DNA of 39,739 nt. Origin: Streptomyces sp. SM10. GTDB lineage: Bacteria; Actinomycetota; Actinomycetes; Streptomycetales; Streptomycetaceae. The notes under the pieces are model-generated. The model did no database searches. It was given only the letters and a program-made list of their open reading frames with translations, and was not told where the DNA came from. Numbering within the stretch: the first letter of the stretch is position 1; each line of letters begins with the position of its first letter. The position numbers and the translations under genes were made by a program. Location of the stretch: contig NZ_NEUF01000167.1 in NCBI RefSeq assembly GCF_002910915.1, positions 1 through 39,739 on the forward strand, in the 5' to 3' direction. Below are positions 39,721-39,739 of this stretch, one piece after another.

Positions 39721-39739
39721 GGAACTTGCGCAAGCCCTG
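39721..39739. repeat. Right terminal inverted repeat of the ISAs1-family element
   Basis: GGAACTTGCGCAAGCCCTG, the inverse of 38393-38411 with two mismatches. It coincides with the end of the window, so the flank is not visible. Confidence 0.9.

Larger units (their letters stand above)
38393..39739 (-). mobile_element. Complete ISAs1-family insertion sequence
   Basis: 1347 bp bounded by CAGGGCTTGATCAAGTTCC (38393-38411) and, inverted, GGAACTTGCGCAAGCCCTG (39721-39739): 19-bp terminal repeats with two mismatches. One transposase gene fills it. The right repeat ends exactly at the last base of the window, so a target duplication cannot be checked; the left flank is GCGAGCGGCG. Confidence 0.9.

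Noticed and set aside
1..39739. tRNA, rRNA, CRISPR array, integrase or att sites
   Set aside because: Looked for and not seen; no cloverleaf, no spaced direct repeats, no tyrosine or functional serine recombinase.

Overview
The window looks like part of a conjugative mobile element from a high-GC actinomycete, most likely Streptomyces or a close relative. The signs are third-position GC bias, many GTG starts, SDs complementary to the CCTCCTTTCT end of 16S rRNA, and families typical of Streptomyces (DUF3560, DUF6349-like, SCO6880-like, TPR regulators with degenerate HTH). I see no replication initiator, partition genes or integrase, so plasmid and integrative element cannot be told apart.

Both ends are insertion sequences. 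An IS3-family element enters at base 1, already inside orfA. A complete ISAs1-family element of 1347 bp ends on the very last base, with 19-bp inverted repeats at 38393-38411 and 39721-39739.

Layout. (i) 1-1275: IS3 right part and a scrap of the gene it may have disrupted. (ii) 1311-6927: a divergent membrane protein, then plasmid-type accessory genes (a 5'-truncated DUF3560 gene, two CxxCxWEGP zinc-site proteins, a frameshifted gene, a DNA-binding-like protein, a zinc ribbon), several separated by strong stem-loops. (iii) 7010-8215: YnfA-type small membrane protein and a MerR regulator with a textbook MerR-type promoter. (iv) 8216-13630: a possible oriT/control region, a 1487-aa MobF (TrwC-type) relaxase-helicase, and a small Cys/His protein. 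(v) 13611-15884: an OLD-family ATPase-TOPRIM nuclease (likely defence cargo) beside an IS5-type transposase scrap. (vi) 15894-27184: a TPR regulator and GNAT enzyme facing a rightward series: HATPase protein, unknown, resolvase-like protein without its serine, Cys-rich protein, 27-aa membrane peptide, sulfotransferase-FGE fusion, nucleotidyltransferase, AlkA-like HhH-GPD protein, B12 radical SAM enzyme, dTMP-kinase-like enzyme and Nudix hydrolase, with another Nudix gene embedded antiparallel. (vii) 27421-38344: a leftward type IV secretion operon with lipoprotein, lytic transglycosylase-NlpC/P60, VirB2-like, VirB8-like, VirB6-like, SCO6880-like, VirB4-like ATPase, small proteins and VirD4-like coupling ATPase.

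The relaxase and the secretion operon together would make a single-strand DNA conjugation system, different from the FtsK-like TraB double-strand transfer usual in Streptomyces. The least explained part is the cargo at 18068-27184, whose enzymes for nucleotide activation, radical chemistry, sulfo transfer and nucleotide clean-up suggest an undescribed nucleotide-linked pathway. That function is inference only.
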